The position numbers and the translations under genes were made by a program. From the NCBI GenBank assembly GCA_040752215.1, contig JBFMEX010000048.1:9754-73753 (forward strand): a DNA stretch of 64,000 nt, written 5' to 3'. Below, in pieces: positions 16,342 to 24,537 of this stretch (within the stretch, counting starts at the first letter, position 1; each line of letters starts with the position of its first letter). A model generated the notes under the pieces. The model was given only the letters and a program-made list of their open reading frames with translations. It was not told where the DNA came from and ran no database searches. This DNA comes from JBFMEX01 sp040752215. GTDB taxonomy: Bacteria; Pseudomonadota; Alphaproteobacteria; Rhizobiales; Hyphomicrobiaceae.

Positions 16342-16358
16342 TTGTAACATAGTTACAA
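16342..16358. promoter_or_regulatory. Perfect palindrome in the divergent promoter region
   Basis: TTGTAACATAGTTACAA is a perfect seven-base inverted repeat with a three-base spacer. It sits between the start of the minus-strand PQQ/ABC run (16313) and the start of the plus-strand run leading to the H4MPT genes (16568), in an otherwise GC-rich stretch. The symmetry and position are what an operator for a dimeric repressor (TetR- or GntR-like) would show. It could control both runs. No regulator gene lies next to it. Confidence 0.65.
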
Positions 16359-16567
16359 TGCTGTGGCGGTCAAGGCGAGCGCGCGCCGGTCGTCTCTGCC
16401 GCGATCGCCCGAGCCTTCACGCACTTGTGAGCCGCGCGTGAGCGACGGCGGAGTAACCGTGGCAACGGTTGCCTCCCGTTGGTCGATCGGAGGGGAAGCG
16501 CGTCGATGTGCGGGGACACGAGGCGAACGAGACGACAAGGACCGCGACAGAGGACGAGCCGCCGACG

Positions 16568-17107
16568 ATGACGGGAAGGAGCCTCCTATCTGCACTGCTG
16601 CTTCTCCTCGGCGCAGGTTCGGTCATGGCTGGCACCAAGGCCGCGGTGATGCCGCTCGATCTCGTCGACCAGACGGCGGAGGGCGCATTGACTGGCGATC
16701 CGCTGATGGTGCTCGCCACGCCGAAGGCAAGCCCGGCCGAGGTGAAGCGTCTCGCGCTCGCGGGCGAGGAGCTGAAGCGGCTGCTCGGCGAGCGGCTCGG
16801 CTACGAAGTCGTCGACCTTTCGCCGCTGGCTGGCGAGATCAGGCAGGCGGCGCCTTTCTACAAGTGCGACGGATGCGAGGCGGACATTGCGCGCAAGGCC
16901 GGCGCGGAGCTGGTCGTCAGTGGCAACATCCAGAAGATCACGCTGATGATCCTGAACCTCAACTTGATGGTACGCGAGGTGGCCGGCGGGGCTGTGAAGG
17001 GCAGCTACACCTATCCGCTACGCGACAACAGCGACGAAGGATGGCTGCGCGGCGTGCGCCGGGCGGTCGAGGCGGCGGCCGCCGCGTCGAAGGAGAAATC
17101 GGAATGA
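16568..17107 (+). CDS. Secreted DUF3280/DUF2380-type protein, copy 1
   Basis: A 179-residue exported protein (signal SLLSALLLLLGAGSVMAG). The body contains AAVMPLDLVDQTAEG, a conserved pair of Cys in FYKCDGCEADIARKAGAE, then LVVSGNIQKITLMILNLNLMVREV and DEGWLRGVRRAVEA. This is the layout of the DUF3280/DUF2380 family frequently seen beside PQQ and lanthanide-type methanol dehydrogenase genes; the role is unknown. The ATG at 16568 is chosen because the signal peptide follows at once and AAGGAG-like bases precede. It overlaps copy 2 by four bases (ATGA). Confidence 0.75.
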   Translation: MTGRSLLSALLLLLGAGSVMAGTKAAVMPLDLVDQTAEGALTGDPLMVLATPKASPAEVKRLALAGEELKRLLGERLGYEVVDLSPLAGEIRQAAPFYKCDGCEADIARKAGAELVVSGNIQKITLMILNLNLMVREVAGGAVKGSYTYPLRDNSDEGWLRGVRRAVEAAAAASKEKSE

Positions 17108-17631
17108 TCGCAATGCGTGGCCAGGGTTGGGTTGCGGCATTGGGCGTCGCGCTGGCATTCGCGGCGTCACCGGCAGGCGCCGCCGAGCCAATCAGGATCG
17201 CCGTGTTTCCGTTCGGCCTGATCGACGACAGCCAGGAGGGCGAGGCGTACGGCGTGCGGGCCGACGAGACCAGGCGGCTGGAATTGGTCACCGCTGCGCT
17301 GATCGAGGACATCAAGGCCGACGGGCGCTACCAGGTGGTCGACCTCGCCCCGGTGGCAGCGGATGTGAAGGCCAACCTGCCGATCCATTCCTGCAACGGC
17401 TGCGAGGACCGGCTGGCCAAGGCGGCCGGGGCGGGGCTGGCAATCGTCGCCACCGTACAGAAGGTGTCGAACCTGATCCTCAATCTCAATCTCTACGTCC
17501 GCGACGTGGTCGCGGAGCGCACGACCAAGGCGATGTCGGTCGACATTCGCGGCAACACCGACGAATCCTGGTTGCGCGGCGTCAAGTATCTCGCCAAGAA
17601 CAGGCTGTTGGCGAAGGACGTGAGCAAATGA
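17104..17631 (+). CDS. Secreted DUF3280/DUF2380-type protein, copy 2
   Basis: A 175-residue exported protein (signal WVAALGVALAFAASPAGA) homologous to the gene just upstream. It shares the Cys motif (IHSCNGCEDRLAKAAGA), the segment NLILNLNLYVRDV and the C-terminal DESWLRGVKYLAKN, so the two are an old tandem duplication. Translational coupling by ATGA overlap on both sides ties it to copy 1 and to the ABC substrate-binding gene. The paired Cys are suited to metal or disulfide chemistry; a role in alcohol oxidation or cofactor support is inferred only from context. Confidence 0.75.
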   Translation: MIAMRGQGWVAALGVALAFAASPAGAAEPIRIAVFPFGLIDDSQEGEAYGVRADETRRLELVTAALIEDIKADGRYQVVDLAPVAADVKANLPIHSCNGCEDRLAKAAGAGLAIVATVQKVSNLILNLNLYVRDVVAERTTKAMSVDIRGNTDESWLRGVKYLAKNRLLAKDVSK

Positions 17632-18620
17632 CGAGACGACGCGAGCTGCTGGTCGGCATCGGTGCCGGCGCGTTGGCGACGCTGGCGGGATCGTTGCCGG
17701 CATGGGCGAGCCCCGCCGGCAAGCTCAGAGTCGCCTCGCTGAAGCTCGGCTCGCTCGCCTGGCTCCTGCAGACGATGCGGGCCGAGGGGCTCGACAAGGC
17801 GGCTGACCTCGAGATCGAGATCATCGACGTCGCGACCAACCAGGCCGGGCCGGTGGCGCTGCTCGCGGGCGAGGCCGACATCATCGTCAGCGACTGGACC
17901 TGGGCCATGCGCCAGCGCAGCATGGGCGAGGCGCTGGTGTTCGCGCCCTACTCCTCGGCGCTCGGCGCGCTGATGGTCAGCAGGGATTCGGGCGTCAGAT
18001 CAATCTCGGACCTCGCCGGCAAACGGCTCGGCGTCGCCGGCAGCGCGATCGACAAGAGCTGGCTGCTGCTGCGCGCCTACTCGCGGCGCACGACCGGCAA
18101 GGACGTGGCCGAGATCGCGAGCCCGATCTTCGGCGCTGCGCCGCTGGTCAGCGAGGAGCTGAGGAACGGGCGGCTCGACGCGGTGCTGACGTTCTGGACG
18201 TTCGCCGCCAGGTTGAAAGGTGCAGGCTTCGAGACCGTGCTCTCGGTCGATGACATGATGAAGGGGCTCGGCGTCGCGCCGCCGCCGCCGCTGGTCGGGT
18301 TCGTGTGGCGCGAGCGGACCGGCGCCGAGAAGGGCCAGGAGATCGCCGCGTTCCTCGGAGCGGTCGAGGCCGCCAACCGCGTGCTCGCGACCTCCGAGGT
18401 GGCATGGGAGCGGTTGAAGCCGCTGGTCAAGCCGGCGAGCGAGGGTGAGTTGGCGGCGATCAAGGCCGGCTATCGCGCCGGCATTCCCGGGCGCTGGAGC
18501 GAGGCCGAGACCCGCTCGGCGGAAAAGCTGATGGCGCTGCTGATGGCGGAAGGCGGGACGGAGCTCGTCGGCAGCGGCACGAGGTTCGATCAGAAGCTGT
18601 TTCATGGCGCTGGCAACTAG
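17628..18620 (+). CDS. NitT/TauT-type ABC substrate-binding protein
   Basis: A 330-residue exported binding protein of the NMT1/SsuA-like type. It has a Tat-like signal (MTRRRELLVGIGAGALATLA). The mature protein shows LRVASLKLGSLAWLLQTM, IIVSDWTWAMRQRSMG (the domain crossover, with a Trp pair), SISDLAGKRLGVAGSAIDKS and GRLDAVLTFWTFAARL. Ligands of this class include sulfonates, thiamine precursors and similar small compounds; the ligand here is unknown. It begins with ATGA overlap after the upstream secreted protein and its end overlaps the permease gene by 17 bases. Confidence 0.83.
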   Translation: MTRRRELLVGIGAGALATLAGSLPAWASPAGKLRVASLKLGSLAWLLQTMRAEGLDKAADLEIEIIDVATNQAGPVALLAGEADIIVSDWTWAMRQRSMGEALVFAPYSSALGALMVSRDSGVRSISDLAGKRLGVAGSAIDKSWLLLRAYSRRTTGKDVAEIASPIFGAAPLVSEELRNGRLDAVLTFWTFAARLKGAGFETVLSVDDMMKGLGVAPPPPLVGFVWRERTGAEKGQEIAAFLGAVEAANRVLATSEVAWERLKPLVKPASEGELAAIKAGYRAGIPGRWSEAETRSAEKLMALLMAEGGTELVGSGTRFDQKLFHGAGN

Positions 18621-19389
18621 AGCTACTACCGCCCAGGGGGCGATCGGCATTCCCCGCCTGGTCTGGACGCTCGGCTCGCTGGCCGCGCTGGTGGTGGTGT
18701 GGGCGATCGTCGCCAGCCTCGTCTCGAGCCGGCTGTTTCCGGGTCCGGCCGAGGTCTGCCACACCTTCTTGCGCGAGGTGGAGACGGGCTCGCTGATGCG
18801 CCACGTCGGCGCGACGCTGGCCCGTGTCGTGGTCAGCTTCGTGCTCGCCATGCTGATCGGCTCGGCGATCGGGCTCGCGCTCGGTCGCGTCAAGTCCGCC
18901 GACCGCTTCTTCGACAGCTGGCTGATCTTCTTCCTCAACCTGCCGGCGCTCGTCGTCATCATCCTGTGCTATGTCTGGTTCGGCCTGACCGAGCTCGCCG
19001 CGATCACCGCGGTGGCGATCAACAAGATCCCCAATGTCGCCGTCACCGTGCGCGAGGGCGCGCGCAGCCTGTCGCGCGATCTCGCCGAGATGGCGAGCGT
19101 CTACCGGTTCGGCTGGTGGCGGACGCTGCGCCACGTGACGCTGCCGCAACTGGCGCCGTTCTTCGCCGCGGCGGCCCGCTCGGGGCTGGCGCTGGTCTGG
19201 AAGATCGTGCTCGTGGTGGAATTGCTCGGCCGCTCGACCGGCGTCGGCCATCAGCTCAACGTCGCCTTCCAGCTGTTCGACGTGGCCATGATCCTCGCTT
19301 ACGCGATCACCTTCATCCTGGTCGTGCAGGCGATCGAGATCGGCCTGCTGCAGCCGATCGACGCCAAGGTCAACAGGTGGCGGCGGTGA
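18604..19389 (+). CDS. NitT/TauT-type ABC permease
   Basis: A 261-residue inner-membrane protein of the BPD_transp_1 fold with six spans. The permease-ATPase coupling motif (EAA loop) is visible as EMASVYRFGWWRTLRHVTLPQLAPFFAAAARSG split here into EMASVYRFGWWRTLRHVTLP and the following helix. Early segments ETGSLMRHVGATLARVVVSF are typical of SsuC/TauC. It begins inside the end of the binding-protein gene and its own end overlaps the ATPase GTG start by four bases, so the three subunits are translationally coupled. Confidence 0.87.
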   Translation: MALATRATTAQGAIGIPRLVWTLGSLAALVVVWAIVASLVSSRLFPGPAEVCHTFLREVETGSLMRHVGATLARVVVSFVLAMLIGSAIGLALGRVKSADRFFDSWLIFFLNLPALVVIILCYVWFGLTELAAITAVAINKIPNVAVTVREGARSLSRDLAEMASVYRFGWWRTLRHVTLPQLAPFFAAAARSGLALVWKIVLVVELLGRSTGVGHQLNVAFQLFDVAMILAYAITFILVVQAIEIGLLQPIDAKVNRWRR

Positions 19390-20105
19390 GCGAGCTGGTA
19401 CGGATCCGCGTCCTGCGCAAGGGTTTTCCGGCAGTGGCCGGACGCGCCGCGACGACCGTGCTCGAGGGGCTGGATCTCGCCATCGAGGCCGGTTCGTTCG
19501 TGGTGCTGACCGGGCCGTCGGGGTGCGGGAAGTCGACGCTGCTCAACATCGTAGCCGGGCTCGACACGGACTACGAGGGCAGCGTGGAGCTGCGTGCCGC
19601 CGATCCGAGCCTCGCCTACGTGTTCCAGAGCCCGCGCCTGCTCCCGTGGCGCACGGTCGCGGAGAACGTCGCGCTGGCGCTGCCCGATGGCGATCCGCGC
19701 CTCGCGAGCGTGCCTGACATGCTGGCGCGGGTCGGGCTCGCCGAGGCGGCGAGCGCGTACCCGGAGCGCATCTCGCTCGGCATGCAGCGGCGCGTCGCGC
19801 TGGCGCGGGCGTTCATCGTCGAGCCCGATCTCCTGCTGATGGACGAGCCGTTCGTGTCGCTCGACGACCCGACGGCGGAGGACCTGCGCAGGCTGCTGGT
19901 GGAGCTGTGGGGGCGCCGACCGACGACAGTGCTGTTCGTGACCCATGATCGCCGCGAGGCGGTGATACTGGCGACCCGCATCGTCCGCCTCGCCGGGTCG
20001 CCGGCGCGGGTGGTCGCCGATACCGTCATCGCCCTGGCGGGCGCGGAGCGCGGCTGCACGGATCGCGTGATGGCCGAGCAGCGGCGCGTGTTCGCCGACC
20101 CATGA
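19386..20105 (+). CDS. NitT/TauT-type ABC ATPase with atypical signature
   Basis: A 239-residue ATPase of the SsuB/TauB type. Walker A is GPSGCGKST, the Q-loop is YVFQSPRLLPWRTV, Walker B is LLLMDEPFVSLDDPT and the H-loop is FVTHDRREAV. The ABC signature reads ISLGMQRRVALARAF instead of the usual LSGGMRQRV-type, that is, the first Gly of the signature is Leu, which could slow ATP hydrolysis. The start is GTG at 19386. Only seven bases separate its stop from mfnB, so the transporter is in one transcription unit with the C1 cofactor genes. Confidence 0.85.
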   Translation: MSELVRIRVLRKGFPAVAGRAATTVLEGLDLAIEAGSFVVLTGPSGCGKSTLLNIVAGLDTDYEGSVELRAADPSLAYVFQSPRLLPWRTVAENVALALPDGDPRLASVPDMLARVGLAEAASAYPERISLGMQRRVALARAFIVEPDLLLMDEPFVSLDDPTAEDLRRLLVELWGRRPTTVLFVTHDRREAVILATRIVRLAGSPARVVADTVIALAGAERGCTDRVMAEQRRVFADP

Positions 20106-20112
20106 GCCAGCG

Positions 20113-20862
20113 ATGAGCAAGCGAGCGACAACACGCGCGATCCGGCTGCTGGCGAGCGTGCGCGACGCGGACGAGGCCGTTCGCGCGGCGGGCGGCGGCG
20201 CCGATATCATCGACTGCAAAGACCCGGCGGCCGGCGCACTGGGCGCGCTCGGAGCGGACGTGGTGCACCGGATCAGGGCCTCGGTGCCGGCGCAGATCCC
20301 GGTCAGCGCCACGATCGGCGACCTCGCCAGCGAGCCGGGGCCGGTCGCGCGCGCGGTGCGCGAGATGGCGGCGGCGGGCGCGGACCTGGTCAAGGTCGGC
20401 TTCTTCGGTGGCGGCGATGCGCGAGCGACGATCGCCGCGCTCGCTGGCCTCGACCTCGACGCCAGGCGTGTGGTCGGCGTGCTGATCGCCGACCGGACGC
20501 CGGACCTCTCCCTCGTCGCCGCGATGGGGCGGGCCGGCTTCGCGGCGGTGATGCTGGACACGGCCGACAAGGCATCGCCGGCATTGCCCGAGCTGGTTAA
20601 CGACGCATTCCTGTCGGCGTTCCTCGAGCGGGCGCGCAGGGCCGGCCTCCTGGTCGGTCTTGCCGGGTCGCTGCGGCTCCGGCATATCCCGCCGCTGCTC
20701 GCGCTGGCGCCGGATGTGCTGGGCTTCCGCGGGGCGCTCTGCCATAACGAGGATCGGCAGGCGGAGCTGGACCCTCAGTCCATGGCGCGGGTGCGCGCCG
20801 CTATCCCGCCCGCCGGTCAGGATGCCTGGCTCGGCCGGCCCGACGAGGAGCAAGCGAGATGA
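20113..20862 (+). CDS. mfnB: (5-formylfuran-3-yl)methyl phosphate synthase (MfnB/DUF556)
   Basis: A 249-residue TIM-barrel enzyme of the DUF556/MfnB family. In methanogens and C1-using bacteria it condenses two glyceraldehyde 3-phosphate molecules to make the furan ring of methanofuran/methylofuran. Conserved Lys motifs are present: IIDCKDPAAGALGALG near residue 37 and DLVKVGFFGGGDARA near residue 98. LLVSVRDADEA-type N-terminus (LLASVRDADEAVRAAGGGAD) and GFRGALCHNEDRQ also match. It heads the cofactor part of the operon and overlaps the folB-like gene by four bases. Confidence 0.88.
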   Translation: MSKRATTRAIRLLASVRDADEAVRAAGGGADIIDCKDPAAGALGALGADVVHRIRASVPAQIPVSATIGDLASEPGPVARAVREMAAAGADLVKVGFFGGGDARATIAALAGLDLDARRVVGVLIADRTPDLSLVAAMGRAGFAAVMLDTADKASPALPELVNDAFLSAFLERARRAGLLVGLAGSLRLRHIPPLLALAPDVLGFRGALCHNEDRQAELDPQSMARVRAAIPPAGQDAWLGRPDEEQAR

Positions 20863-21272
20863 CGGATCAGACGATCCTGGCTGGAAGGCTGATGCCGGCA
20901 CCGGGCGCCGAGCGGATGGGCAGCGACCGCATCTTCGTCAGCGACTACGTGCTGGCGATCGAGATCGGCGTCTATCCGGAAGAGCAGGGCGTGCGCCAGA
21001 AGGTGCGCTTCTCACTCGAGGCGTGGATGGCGCCGACGGTGCACGCGAGCCACGACCAGATCGCCGAGGTTCCCTCCTACGACGATCTCGTCAAGGCGGT
21101 CGACGCAGTGGTCTCGGTCGGTCACATCAACCTGGTCGAGACGGTGGCCGAGCGCATCGCCGAGCATTGTCTCGCCGACCGCCGCATCGCCGGCATCAAG
21201 GTCCGGGTCGAGAAGCTGGAGCGCGGGCCGGGCGCGGTCGGGGTTGAGATCGTCCGCCACGCGCGCCGTTGA
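20859..21272 (+). CDS. Dihydroneopterin aldolase-family protein (pterin branch)
   Basis: A 137-residue FolB-like protein: RIFVSDYVLAIEIGVYPEEQG is the typical first strand and loop, with PSYDDLVKAVDAVV and NLVETVAERIAEHC carrying the conserved Tyr/Glu positions, and KVRVEKLERGPGAVGVEIVR closing the fold. FolB enzymes cleave dihydroneopterin to hydroxymethyl-dihydropterin, a step also needed for tetrahydromethanopterin. Position within the methylofuran/H4MPT block, overlapping mfnB (ATGA), suggests it serves H4MPT rather than folate. A separate folate folB would be expected elsewhere. Confidence 0.82.
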   Translation: MTDQTILAGRLMPAPGAERMGSDRIFVSDYVLAIEIGVYPEEQGVRQKVRFSLEAWMAPTVHASHDQIAEVPSYDDLVKAVDAVVSVGHINLVETVAERIAEHCLADRRIAGIKVRVEKLERGPGAVGVEIVRHARR

Positions 21273-21285
21273 GCGGGAGCGTCCC

Positions 21286-21972
21286 TTGGTTGCGCACCCA
21301 CGCCGGATCGAGCTGGTGGTCAAGGTCGGCGGCAGCCTGATCGAGAGCGGCCGCCTCGCCGACACCCTCGCGCTGCTGGCGCGTGCGCGACGTGGCCTGG
21401 TGCTGGTTCCTGGCGGCGGCCCGTTCGCGGATGCGGTGCGCGCGGCGCAGGCGGAGCAGGGTTTGGACGATGCGACGGCGCATCGGATGGCGATCTTGGC
21501 GATGCACCAGTCGGCTTTGATGATGGCGGGGTTGTGCGGGAGGTTGGTCGCGGCCGAGGCGCTGGCCGAAATGCGCCGCACGGTGGCCTCGGGCCGGATC
21601 CCCGTCTGGCTGCCGCTCGCACTCTCGGCTCGCGATCGCAGTATTCCCGCCGACTGGTCGATCACCTCCGACGGGCTCGCGGCGCGGCTCGCCGAGCGGC
21701 TCGGGGTGCGCGAGGTGGTGCTCTTGAAGTCGTGCCGTGTCGCACCGGGGCGGAGTGCCGAGGAGCTGGCGGCCGCGGGCATCGTCGATCCGCTGTTTCC
21801 TGGCATCGCAGCGCGCGCCGGCCTTCGTGTCCACGTGCTCGGCCCGGCGGACATGGCCAGCCTCGAGGCGCTGCTCGGCATGACGCACAGGGAGCCGGCA
21901 ACGCTCTGCGACGAGCAAGGTCGACGCAACTCCACGCGTGTGATAGGGGCCCTCGCTGATGGCAAAGGCTAA
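21286..21972 (+). CDS. Amino-acid-kinase-fold protein, MfnE-like
   Basis: A 228-residue protein of the amino acid kinase family (aspartokinase/uridylate kinase fold). LVVKVGGSLIESGRLADTL carries the catalytic Lys and Gly loop, and LVLVPGGGPFADAVR is the second Gly-rich loop; WSITSDGLAARLAERLGV is the nucleotide-side segment. Methylotroph orf5-type proteins of this kind belong to the C1-cofactor set, and archaeal MfnE phosphorylates the aminomethylfuran intermediate; I infer that role. The start is taken as TTG at 21286 with GGGAG upstream; another TTG lies at 21244. It overlaps the flavoprotein gene by 14 bases. Confidence 0.75.
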   Translation: MVAHPRRIELVVKVGGSLIESGRLADTLALLARARRGLVLVPGGGPFADAVRAAQAEQGLDDATAHRMAILAMHQSALMMAGLCGRLVAAEALAEMRRTVASGRIPVWLPLALSARDRSIPADWSITSDGLAARLAERLGVREVVLLKSCRVAPGRSAEELAAAGIVDPLFPGIAARAGLRVHVLGPADMASLEALLGMTHREPATLCDEQGRRNSTRVIGALADGKG

Positions 21973-22519
21973 GCTCGCGACCCCGCGCTTCGGTTGGGCG
22001 CTGACCGGCTCGGGGCACTTCTTCAAGGAGTGCCTGGCGATCATGCGCCGGTTGCCGCATCTCGACGTGTTCGTCTCCAAGGCGGCGGCCGAGGTGGTGC
22101 GCATGTACAAGCAGGAGCTGACGCTGCCGCCGGATACCCGCGTCTATCGCGACACCACGGCGAGCGCGGCCCCGGTCGGCAACTTCTACTATGGCGTCTA
22201 CCACACGCTGATCGTGGCGCCGGCCACCTCGAATACGGTGGCGAAGTGCGTCGCCGGCATCTCCGACAATCTGGCGACCAACGTGTTCGCGCAGGCCGGC
22301 AAGTGCCGCGTGCCGACGATCGTGTTTGCCTGCGATACGGCGCCGGAGCTCGACACCGAGGCGCCGAAGGGCATGGTCAAGGTCTATCCGCGCCGCATCG
22401 ATCTCGAGAACACCGCGCGGTTGAAGTCGTTCGAGGATACGACCGTCGCCGAGAGCATGGCCGAGCTCGAGGCGGCCGTCGAGGCGCGACTGGAATGGCT
22501 GAAAGCATCCTGTTCCTGA
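21959..22519 (+). CDS. Flavoprotein of the H4MPT pathway (DmrB/orf7-like)
   Basis: A 186-residue flavoprotein-fold protein (the PF02441 type). GWALTGSGHFFKECLAIMRR opens the Rossmann-like fold, LIVAPATSNTVAKCVAGISD is the conserved flavin-loop motif with Asn-Thr-Val, and CRVPTIVFACDTAP follows. Archaeal relatives include dihydromethanopterin reductase (acceptor), and methylotroph relatives (orf7) are required for growth on C1 compounds. I infer reduction of dihydromethanopterin to H4MPT. It overlaps both its neighbours, which points to a tightly coupled set. Confidence 0.78.
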   Translation: MAKAKLATPRFGWALTGSGHFFKECLAIMRRLPHLDVFVSKAAAEVVRMYKQELTLPPDTRVYRDTTASAAPVGNFYYGVYHTLIVAPATSNTVAKCVAGISDNLATNVFAQAGKCRVPTIVFACDTAPELDTEAPKGMVKVYPRRIDLENTARLKSFEDTTVAESMAELEAAVEARLEWLKASCS

Positions 22520-23955
22520 CCGGCCGGCTGGCCGAGCCGCGGCTCGAGGCGACGGTCGCCGCGCTCGGGCTGGGGGGCTCGGCATGGCGGATCGACAACC
22601 TCGGCATCAAGGTCGCGGCGCTGATGACCGAGGCGATCGTCAAGAACCGGCTGGCGCGGCCGCTTCGCGCGGCCCGCGTGATCGTGCCGGGCCGGGCGAG
22701 GATGAACCTCGCGAGCCTCTCCGACCATTTCGGCGTGCCGTTCGAGCGCGGGCCGGACGAGATCGTCGACCTGCCGGAGTATTTCGGCCACGGCGGCAGG
22801 CCGCCCGACCTCTCGCGTCACGACACTCGCATCCTCGCCGAGATCGTCGAGGCACCGCTCGTCTCCGTCGAGGAGATCGTCGCCCGCGGTCTCGCGCTCG
22901 CTGCGGCCGGCGCCGACGTGATCGATATCGGCTGCCAGCCGGACACGCCGTTCCCGCACCTCGGGGAGACGATCGCCGCGCTGAGGAGGGCGGGCCTCGC
23001 GGTCAGCGTCGATTCCGGGGACATGGACGAGCTGCGGCTGGGTGCACGTGCCGGTGCGGACCTCGTGCTGAGCCTCGACGAGGACTCGCTCGATGTCGTC
23101 GCCGGCACGCGCGCGGTGCCGGTGCTGGTGGCCAAGCCGCACGGCGATCTCGCCTCGCTGGTGCGCGCGGTGGAGCGGGCCGAGGCGAAGGGCATTGCGC
23201 ATCTCGCCGATCCGATCCTCGATCCGATCCACTTCGGCTTCATGGCCTCGCTCGAGCGCTATGCCGCGTTCCGGCGGATGCGGCCCGCGACCGAGATGCT
23301 GATGGGCACCGGCAACTTGACCGAGCTGACTGATGCCGACAGCCAGGGCGTGACGGCGATGCTGCTCGGGATCTGCTCGGAGCTGGCGATCCGCAACGTG
23401 CTGGTGGTGCAGGTCTCGCCGCATACGCGCCGCACGGTTCAAGAGCACGACGCCGCGCGCCGGCTGATGTTCCGCGCCCGCGCCGACCAGAGCTTGCCGA
23501 AGGGCCTCGGTGGCGGGCTCTTGTCGCTGCATGATCTGAGGCCGTTCCCGCTCGCGCCGCGCGAGATCGAGGAGGCGGCGGCGGCGGTGCGCGATGCCAA
23601 TTTTCGGATTGTGGCCGGCGAGGACGGGGTGCACGTCTACAACCGCGAGGGCCACCACGTCTCGACGCACCCCTTCGACCTCTACCCTCGGCTCGGCGTC
23701 GAGGCCGACGGCGCGCACGCGTTCTATCTCGGCTACGAGATCGCGAGAGCCGAGACGGCATGGCGGCTCGCCAAGCGCTATGTGCAGGACGCGCCGCTCG
23801 AGTGGGGCGTGGCGGCGGAGAAGGGCGACGAGGATCTGACCCGCCACGCCGTGGCTGGAGCGACGCTGGCCGACAAGCGCGCACGGACGACCGAGGCGGG
23901 CCCGACGGGCCAGCCCGAAACTGGCCCGAGGCCGCCCCGGCGGCAAAAGGAATAG
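22495..23955 (+). CDS. Dihydropteroate-synthase-like protein (DUF6513 type, orf9-like)
   Basis: A 486-residue protein. An N-terminal about 150-residue domain (SILFLTGRLAEPRLEATV, VIVPGRARMNLASLSDHFGV) is followed by a TIM-barrel resembling dihydropteroate synthase: AAAGADVIDIGCQPDTPF, AGLAVSVDSGDMDELRLGA, and MLMGTGNLTELTDADSQGV. Related archaeal proteins are proposed to join the pterin to the arylamine beta-RFA-P in methanopterin synthesis. The C-terminal part has FRIVAGEDGVHVYNREGH and a Pro/Arg tail. The ATG at 22495 overlaps the flavoprotein gene by 25 bases. Confidence 0.8.
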   Translation: MAESILFLTGRLAEPRLEATVAALGLGGSAWRIDNLGIKVAALMTEAIVKNRLARPLRAARVIVPGRARMNLASLSDHFGVPFERGPDEIVDLPEYFGHGGRPPDLSRHDTRILAEIVEAPLVSVEEIVARGLALAAAGADVIDIGCQPDTPFPHLGETIAALRRAGLAVSVDSGDMDELRLGARAGADLVLSLDEDSLDVVAGTRAVPVLVAKPHGDLASLVRAVERAEAKGIAHLADPILDPIHFGFMASLERYAAFRRMRPATEMLMGTGNLTELTDADSQGVTAMLLGICSELAIRNVLVVQVSPHTRRTVQEHDAARRLMFRARADQSLPKGLGGGLLSLHDLRPFPLAPREIEEAAAAVRDANFRIVAGEDGVHVYNREGHHVSTHPFDLYPRLGVEADGAHAFYLGYEIARAETAWRLAKRYVQDAPLEWGVAAEKGDEDLTRHAVAGATLADKRARTTEAGPTGQPETGPRPPRRQKE

Positions 23956-23958
23956 AGG

Positions 23959-24537
23959 ATGGCGCTGATCATCGAGACCGTCGTGACGACGCGCGGCGCG
24001 GACGGCGTGGCGCATATCGCGCCGCTCGGACTGATCCAGGATGGCGAGCATTGGGTGATCGCGCCGTTCGCGCCCTCGCGCACGCTGGACAACCTGCGTG
24101 CCCATCCGTTCGCCTGTGCCTCGCACATCGACGACGTGCGCGTCATCGCCGGCTGCGTGACCGGGCGGCGGGACTGGCCGCTCGTCGCGGCCGACAGGAT
24201 CGCCGGTGCCCGGCTGGCGGATGCCGTCTCGCATTGGGAACTCGCCGTCGTGCGCGTGGTCGAGGACGCGCAGCGTCCCCGCTTCCTCTGCCGGCGCGCG
24301 CATGCCGTCAGCCACGCGCCGTGGAGCGGCTACAATCGCGCGCAGGCGGCGGTGATCGAGCTCGCCGTGCTGACGACGCGGCTGCACATGCTGCCCCCGG
24401 AGAAGATCGAGGCCGAGGTTGCGTATCTCGATATCGCGATCTCCAAGACCGCCGGGCCGCGCGAGCGGGAAGCGTGGGGCTGGCTGATGGAGCGCGTCGA
24501 GGCGTGGCGGCGCGGGTCGAGGCCCGGCAAGACGTAG
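23959..24537 (+). CDS. DUF447 family protein
   Basis: A 192-residue protein of the DUF447 family, an FMN-binding split-barrel-like fold conserved in methanogens and bacteria that use tetrahydromethanopterin. Conserved segments are IETVVTTRGADGVAHIAPLG, FAPSRTLDNLRAHPFACASH, FLCRRAHAVSHAPWSGYNRAQAAVIE and EVAYLDIAISKTAGPRER. The precise step is not known; phylogenetic distribution ties it to the cofactor. It is the last gene of the plus-strand run, three bases after the DHPS-like stop; the next gene begins about 150 bases later. Confidence 0.82.
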   Translation: MALIIETVVTTRGADGVAHIAPLGLIQDGEHWVIAPFAPSRTLDNLRAHPFACASHIDDVRVIAGCVTGRRDWPLVAADRIAGARLADAVSHWELAVVRVVEDAQRPRFLCRRAHAVSHAPWSGYNRAQAAVIELAVLTTRLHMLPPEKIEAEVAYLDIAISKTAGPREREAWGWLMERVEAWRRGSRPGKT

